Positions 59,745-64,000 of a DNA stretch of 64,000 bases are shown here, in pieces; position 1 is the stretch's first letter, and every line of letters starts with the position of its first letter. The position numbers were made by a program, and so were the translations under genes. The stretch is from Micromonospora trifolii (GTDB lineage Bacteria; Actinomycetota; Actinomycetes; Mycobacteriales; Micromonosporaceae). Under the pieces are notes generated by a model, which ran no database searches, was not told the origin of the DNA, and worked only from the letters and a program-made list of their open reading frames with translations. Location: positions 1-64,000 of the forward strand of contig NZ_JAKKFD010000024.1 in NCBI RefSeq assembly GCF_022229005.1, given 5' to 3'.

Positions 59745-62278
59745 GCGGCGGCGAACTGGTCGTCATCGGCAACGGCATGGTCGGGCAGCGTTTCGTGGAC
59801 GCGCTGCACGCCCGTGACCCACAGGGCGACTGGCGGGTGACGGTGCTGGCCGAGGAGGGGCGCCCGGCGTACGACCGGGTGCGACTCTCGGCGTATTTCG
59901 ACGGGGTGAGTGAGAGCGAACTCAACCTGCACACCCCGCACGACGGGGTGCGGCTGCGCCTCGGCGAGCCGGCGACCGCTGTCGACCGGGACCGGCAGGT
60001 GGTGACCACCGCCGTCGGCGAATACCGCTACGACGCGCTGGTGCTGGCCACCGGGTCGTACGCGTTCGTGCCGCCGGTGGCCGGCACGGAGCTGCCCGGG
60101 GTCTTCGTCTACCGGACCCTGGACGACCTGGCGGCGATCCGGGCGTACGCGCGGGGCCGGCGGGTCGGCGCGGTGATCGGTGGCGGGCTGCTCGGTCTGG
60201 AGGCAGCGAATGCCCTGCGACTGCTCGGCCTGAGCACCGACGTGGTCGAGTTCGCGCCCCGGTTGATGCCGGTGCAGGTGGACCAGGCCGGCGGCGCGAT
60301 GCTCCGCCGCTACGTCGACGAGTTGGGCGTACGAACCCACCTCGGGGTGGCGACCACAGCGATCCGTCCGGGCCCGGACGGCGGCGTCGCGGCCCTGGAA
60401 CTCTCCGACGGCACGGCCCTCGACACCGAACTGGTGGTGGTGGCCGCCGGTATCCGGCCCCGGGACCAGTTGGCCCGGGACGCCGGCCTGCCGCTGGGCC
60501 CGCGCGGCGGGGTGCTTGTCGACTCGACCTGTCGCACCGCCGACGAGCGGATCTGGGCCGTCGGAGAGTGCGCGGCGGTCGACGGCACCTGCCACGGTCT
60601 GGTCGCGCCGGGGTACGCGACGGCCGAGGTGGTGGCCGATCGGCTGGTCGGCGGCGCGGCGACCTTCCCGGGCGCTGACACCGCCACCAAACTCAAGCTG
60701 CTCGGCGTCGACGTGGCCTCGTTCGGCGACGCCCACGGCACGACCGAGGGCTGCCTGGACGTCACGTTCACCGACCCGGCCACCCGGGTCTACGCGAAGC
60801 TGGTGCTCTCCGACGACGCGCACACCCTGCTCGGCGGGGTGCTGGTCGGTGACGCCAGCGCGTACCCGACGCTGCGGGCCAGTGTGGGCGGCCCGCTGCC
60901 GGCCGCGCCGCTGGCGCTGCTCGCCCCCGACGGCGGCGGCGCGGACGCCGGAGCGCTGCCCGCCGCCGCGCAGGTCTGCTCCTGCAACGCGGTGACCCGG
61001 GGCGACGTGGACGCCGCCATCGCCGACGGTTGCGCGGACGTGCCGGCGTTGAAGGCGTGCACCCGGGCCGGCACCAGCTGCGGTTCCTGCGTGCCGATGC
61101 TCAAGCAGCTCCTGGACGCGGCCGGGGTGGCGCAGTCCGGCGCGCTCTGTGAGCACTTCGACGTCAGCCGGCGGGAGCTGTTCGAGATCGTCCGCGTCCG
61201 CGGCATCCGTACCTTCTCCCGGCTGGTCGCCGAGCACGGTCGGGGCCGCGGCTGCGACATCTGCAAGCCGGTGGTGGCGTCCATCCTCGCCTCGCTGGGC
61301 GGCGGGCACGTGCTCGACGGCGAACAGGCGTCGTTGCAGGACACCAACGACCACTTCCTGGCCAACCTGCAACGTGACGGCAGCTACTCGGTGGTGCCCC
61401 GGATCCCGGGCGGCGAGATCACCCCGGAGAAGCTGATCGTGATCGGCGAGGTCGCCCGGGACTTCCAGCTCTACACGAAAATCACCGGTGGGCAGCGGAT
61501 CGACCTGTTCGGGGCGCGGGTGGAGCAGCTGCCGCAGATCTGGCGGCGGCTGGTCGACGCCGGCTTCGAGTCCGGGCACGCGTACGGCAAGGCGCTGCGC
61601 ACTGTGAAGTCATGCGTGGGCGAGACCTGGTGCCGGTACGGGGTGCAGGACTCGGTGGGGCTGGCCGTCGCGCTGGAGCTGCGCTATCGCGGGCTGCGTG
61701 CCCCGCACAAGCTCAAGTCGGCGGTCTCCGGTTGCGCCCGGGAGTGCGCGGAGGCGCGCAGCAAGGACTTCGGCATCATCGCCACCGAGACCGGTTGGAA
61801 TCTCTACGTCGGCGGCAACGGTGGTTTCCGGCCCCGGCACGCCGACCTGTTCGCCACCGACCTGTCCACGGACGCGCTGATCAGACTGATCGACAGGTTC
61901 CTCATCTACTACATCCGCACCGCCGACCGGCTGCAACGCACCGCTGGCTGGATCGAGGCCATGGACGGCGGCCTGGACCACCTGCGCTCGGTGATCGTGG
62001 ACGACTCGCTCGGGCTCTGCGAGGACCTCGACGCGGCGATGGCCCGGCACGTGTCGTCGTACTCCGACGAGTGGCGCGACGTCCTGGACGACCCGGATCG
62101 GCTGCGCCGCTACACCTCCTTCGTCAACGCCCCCGACGTACCCGACCCGTCGATCACCTTCACCCGGGAACGCGGCCAGCCGGTCCCCGCACGCGACCAG
62201 TCCCCGACCGGAACCGAGCCGACCAATGGTCACCGTCGGCAACCGGTCACCCTCGGCCTACCGGAGGTACGGCGATGA
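59741..62278 (+). CDS. nirB: NADH-dependent nitrite reductase, large subunit
   Basis: An 845-residue protein reducing nitrite to ammonia. The N-terminal FAD/NAD part starts LVVIGNGMVGQRFVDALHAR. A BFD-like [2Fe-2S] domain with VCSCNAVTRG and SCGSCVPML lies at about 420-470, with an extra Cys pair in GCDICKPV. The siroheme/[4Fe-4S] ligands are CX5C in SCVGETWCRYG and CX3C in SGCARECAEARSKD at about 625-680. Normal length. ATG at 59741 overlaps the preceding stop by four bases; an open frame upstream belongs to the reductase gene. Confidence 0.96.
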   Translation: MSGGELVVIGNGMVGQRFVDALHARDPQGDWRVTVLAEEGRPAYDRVRLSAYFDGVSESELNLHTPHDGVRLRLGEPATAVDRDRQVVTTAVGEYRYDALVLATGSYAFVPPVAGTELPGVFVYRTLDDLAAIRAYARGRRVGAVIGGGLLGLEAANALRLLGLSTDVVEFAPRLMPVQVDQAGGAMLRRYVDELGVRTHLGVATTAIRPGPDGGVAALELSDGTALDTELVVVAAGIRPRDQLARDAGLPLGPRGGVLVDSTCRTADERIWAVGECAAVDGTCHGLVAPGYATAEVVADRLVGGAATFPGADTATKLKLLGVDVASFGDAHGTTEGCLDVTFTDPATRVYAKLVLSDDAHTLLGGVLVGDASAYPTLRASVGGPLPAAPLALLAPDGGGADAGALPAAAQVCSCNAVTRGDVDAAIADGCADVPALKACTRAGTSCGSCVPMLKQLLDAAGVAQSGALCEHFDVSRRELFEIVRVRGIRTFSRLVAEHGRGRGCDICKPVVASILASLGGGHVLDGEQASLQDTNDHFLANLQRDGSYSVVPRIPGGEITPEKLIVIGEVARDFQLYTKITGGQRIDLFGARVEQLPQIWRRLVDAGFESGHAYGKALRTVKSCVGETWCRYGVQDSVGLAVALELRYRGLRAPHKLKSAVSGCARECAEARSKDFGIIATETGWNLYVGGNGGFRPRHADLFATDLSTDALIRLIDRFLIYYIRTADRLQRTAGWIEAMDGGLDHLRSVIVDDSLGLCEDLDAAMARHVSSYSDEWRDVLDDPDRLRRYTSFVNAPDVPDPSITFTRERGQPVPARDQSPTGTEPTNGHRRQPVTLGLPEVRR

Positions 62279-62622
62279 CCCAGACCCTCACGCTGACCTG
62301 GACCACCGTCTGCCTGCTCGACCGGTTGGAACCGGACCGGGGCGTCGCCGCCCTGGTCGACGGGGTGCAGATCGCCCTCTTCCGGACCGCCGACGAGCTG
62401 TTCGCGATCGACAACCGCGACCCGGTCTCCGGGGCGTACGTGCTGTCCCGGGGCATCGTCGGCAGCCGTGGCGGAGTGCCGACGGTCGCCTCACCGCTGC
62501 ACAAGCAGGTGTACGACCTGCGCAGCGGGCACTGCCTCGACCTGCCCGGGGTGGCCGTGGCCCGACACGACGCACGTTGCCGTAACGGGCTGGTCGAGGT
62601 GCGGCTGCGACAGGAGGGTTGA
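62275..62622 (+). CDS. nirD: nitrite reductase small subunit
   Basis: A 115-residue Rieske-fold subunit. TWTTVCLLDRLEPDRGVAAL and the SPLHKQVYDLRSGHCLDLPG block are typical. The Rieske Cys/His ligands are missing, as is usual in NirD, so it has no cluster of its own. It pairs with NirB. ATG overlaps the nirB stop by four bases. Confidence 0.94.
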   Translation: MTQTLTLTWTTVCLLDRLEPDRGVAALVDGVQIALFRTADELFAIDNRDPVSGAYVLSRGIVGSRGGVPTVASPLHKQVYDLRSGHCLDLPGVAVARHDARCRNGLVEVRLRQEG

Positions 62623-63710
62623 TGCGGGAAGAACTGGCGGGCTTCACCATCGGGGTGACCGCCGACCGGCGGCGCGACGAGTTGGCCGCGCTGCTCGAAC
62701 GAAGGGGCGCCCGGGTGGTTCTCGCCCCGGCGCTGCGGATCGTGCCGCTGTCCGACGACACCGAGCTGCGCGAGGCGACCCGCGCCTGCCTCGACCAGCC
62801 GCCGGACATCCTGATGGCCAACACCGGCATCGGCATGCGCGGCTGGTTGGAGGCGGCCGAGGGCTGGGGGCTGGCCGAGCCGCTGCGCTCCGTGCTGGCC
62901 AGCTCGTACGTGGTGGCGCGCGGCCCGAAGGCACGCGGCGCGATCCGGGCGGCTGGGCTGCACGACCAGTGGTCGCCGGCCTCGGAGAGCTGCGACGAGG
63001 TGGTCGATCACCTGCGACGGCGCGGAGTCGCCGGGCAGGTGATCGCCATGCAGCTGCACGGCGAGCGGCAGCCCGAGTGCACGCTCGCGCTGGAGGCGGC
63101 GGGCGCCACTGTCATCGAGGTGCCTGTCTACCGTTGGGCGCCGCCGACCGACCCGGCGCCGCTGCACCGGCTGATCGACCTGATCGCCGGCCGGCTGGTG
63201 GACGCGGTGACGTTCACCTCGGCGCCGGCGGCCGAGGCGCTGCTACGGGCCGCCGGTGACCGCACCGACGCGGTGCTGTCGGCGTTGCGCAGCGACGTGC
63301 TGGCCAGCTGCGTCGGCGCGGTGACCGCCGAGCCGCTGTTGCGGCACGGGGTGCCGGTGAGCGCGCCCGGTCGGGCCCGGCTGGGCGCGCTGGTGCGGAC
63401 CATCGTCGACGAACTGCCCCGCCGGACCGTGACGTTCAAGGCCGGCGGGCACCTGCTCACGTTGCGCGGGCACGCCGCGGTGATCGACGGCGAGCTGCGG
63501 CCCCTCGCGCCCGCGCCGATGGCGGTGCTGCGGGCGCTGGCCCAGTCACCGGGTCGGGTGCTGTCCCGTACGGCGTTGCTGCGGACGCTGCCCCGGGGCG
63601 CGGACGAGCACGCCGTGGAGATGGCCGTCGCCCGGCTACGGGCCGGCCTGCGCGCGCCCCGCGTGGTGCAGACAGTGGTGAAGCGCGGCTACCGGCTCCG
63701 GGTCGACTGA
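62622..63710 (+). CDS. nnaR: HemD-like/winged-helix regulator of nitrate assimilation, NnaR-type
   Basis: A 362-residue protein. Residues 1-255 have the uroporphyrinogen-III synthase (HemD) fold (FTIGVTADRRRDELAALLER, with ANTGIGMRGWLEAAEGWG). Residues about 270-360 are an OmpR-type winged helix (LAPAPMAVLRALAQSPGRV, AVEMAVARLRAGLRAP, VKRGYRLRV). This two-domain architecture matches the actinobacterial NnaR, a co-activator with GlnR of nitrate/nitrite genes, known from Streptomyces and mycobacteria. Its place as last gene of the nas-nir operon supports that. HemD activity for siroheme is possible but unproven. ATG at 62622 overlaps the nirD stop. Confidence 0.82.
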   Translation: MREELAGFTIGVTADRRRDELAALLERRGARVVLAPALRIVPLSDDTELREATRACLDQPPDILMANTGIGMRGWLEAAEGWGLAEPLRSVLASSYVVARGPKARGAIRAAGLHDQWSPASESCDEVVDHLRRRGVAGQVIAMQLHGERQPECTLALEAAGATVIEVPVYRWAPPTDPAPLHRLIDLIAGRLVDAVTFTSAPAAEALLRAAGDRTDAVLSALRSDVLASCVGAVTAEPLLRHGVPVSAPGRARLGALVRTIVDELPRRTVTFKAGGHLLTLRGHAAVIDGELRPLAPAPMAVLRALAQSPGRVLSRTALLRTLPRGADEHAVEMAVARLRAGLRAPRVVQTVVKRGYRLRVD

Positions 63711-63711
63711 C

Positions 63712-63749
63712 CGTGTCACGGCCGGCAGTCGTACGCCGGCCGTGACACG
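63712..63749. terminator. strong bidirectional hairpin
   Basis: Perfect 15-base arms (63712-63726 and 63735-63749) with an 8-base loop between the nnaR stop and the convergent GTPase gene. Confidence 0.85.
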
Positions 63750-63754
63750 ACGGT

Positions 63755-64000
63755 TCAGCCGACCGGCGTCGGGAAGCCCCGCCCGTGCTCGGACTGGAGC
63801 CGGAGCATGGCGTGCTCGACCACAGTCACCAGCACCTGCTTGACCGAGTCCCGCTGCCGGGCGTCGGTCATCACCAGCGGCACCTGCGGCGAGATGGCCA
63901 GCGCTTCGCGGACCTCCTCGGCCTCGTACTGCGGTGCGCCGTCGAACTTGTTCAGCGCCACCACGTACGGCAGGTTGCGGTTCTCGAAGTAGTCCAGCGG
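63755..64000 (-). CDS. small GTPase/ATP-GTP-binding protein, 3' end only
   Basis: The final 81 residues of a gene that continues beyond the window. DYFENRNLPYVVALNKFDGA has the NKFD guanine-specificity motif, and PLVMTDARQRDSVKQVL carries the later contact region. The C-terminus HGRGFPTPVG fits the CvnD type of Ras-like protein encoded in actinobacterial conservons. Partial, so the rest cannot be judged. Confidence 0.7.
   Translation of the reverse strand, partial: PLDYFENRNLPYVVALNKFDGAPQYEAEEVREALAISPQVPLVMTDARQRDSVKQVLVTVVEHAMLRLQSEHGRGFPTPVG

Overview
The window is high-GC actinobacterial chromosome with GTG/ATG starts, many 4-base ATGA/GTGA overlaps, WhiB and BldM-type regulators, twin-arginine and lipoprotein export signals and CIRCE-controlled chaperonin genes. 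The gene order matches the core of the mycobacterial and streptomycete chromosomes (guaA, choD, guaB3, guaB, whiD/bldM, groESL, tsaD-rimI-tsaB-tsaE, alr, nnrE/D, acpS, glmS, glmM, rpsI, rplM). This order, the protein character and the palindromic intergenic repeats point to the family Micromonosporaceae, most likely a Micromonospora-like organism. That assignment is an inference from memory, not a database result. No rRNA, tRNA, CRISPR array, transposase or prophage was recognised.

Layout. 0-10.6 kb: tandem-Nudix protein, PspC-domain protein, guaA, a ChoD-like GMC oxidoreductase, an LCP cell-wall ligase, two paralogous secreted M1 peptidases and a Tat-exported sugar isomerase-like protein. 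10.6-21 kb: guaB3, guaB, a DUF5319 protein, the divergent pair bldM-like/whiD, a secreted lysozyme-like protein, a membrane-anchored sulfite-oxidase-like protein and groES-groEL behind two CIRCE operators. 21-28.7 kb: a THUMP-like methyltransferase, YbaK, a XylFGH-like sugar ABC transporter with a ROK regulator, and DUF1707 and DUF4142 proteins. 28.7-37.7 kb: the t6A tRNA-modification genes tsaD, rimI, tsaB and tsaE, interrupted by an XRE protein and ung, followed by an alpha/beta hydrolase, alr, the NAD(P)HX repair enzyme and acpS. 37.9-50.8 kb: a type VII-like EspC-family protein with a DUF1023 hydrolase, glmS, an MmpS-like protein, an aminotransferase, a PadR regulator divergent from an FtsX/ATPase exporter, glmM and the rpsI/rplM operon. 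51-63.7 kb: narK, a MazEF-like toxin-antitoxin pair, a methyltransferase, an XRE/DUF397 module with two small proteins, then an unbroken nitrate-assimilation operon (nitrate reductase, FAD reductase, nirB, nirD and an NnaR-type regulator). The window ends inside a small GTPase gene.

How the genes work together. Most of the window is housekeeping: purine synthesis (IMP to XMP to GMP), protein folding, t6A formation, peptidoglycan precursors (glmS, glmM, alr), fatty-acid carrier activation and nitrogen assimilation. The regulators whiD and bldM link it to the developmental programme of filamentous actinobacteria. The accessory material sits in small pockets: the EspC/DUF1023 pair, the XRE gene at 31.5 kb, and the toxin-antitoxin/XRE/DUF397 stretch at 52.5-56 kb that separates narK from the nas-nir operon.

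The least explained non-coding signals are three copies of one long palindrome family (3.2, 16.9 and 55.3 kb), two other inverted-repeat types (15.7 and 31.3 kb), and a 9-base box (GGTCGTTAC) placed three times at 90-91 base spacing before the lysozyme-like gene.
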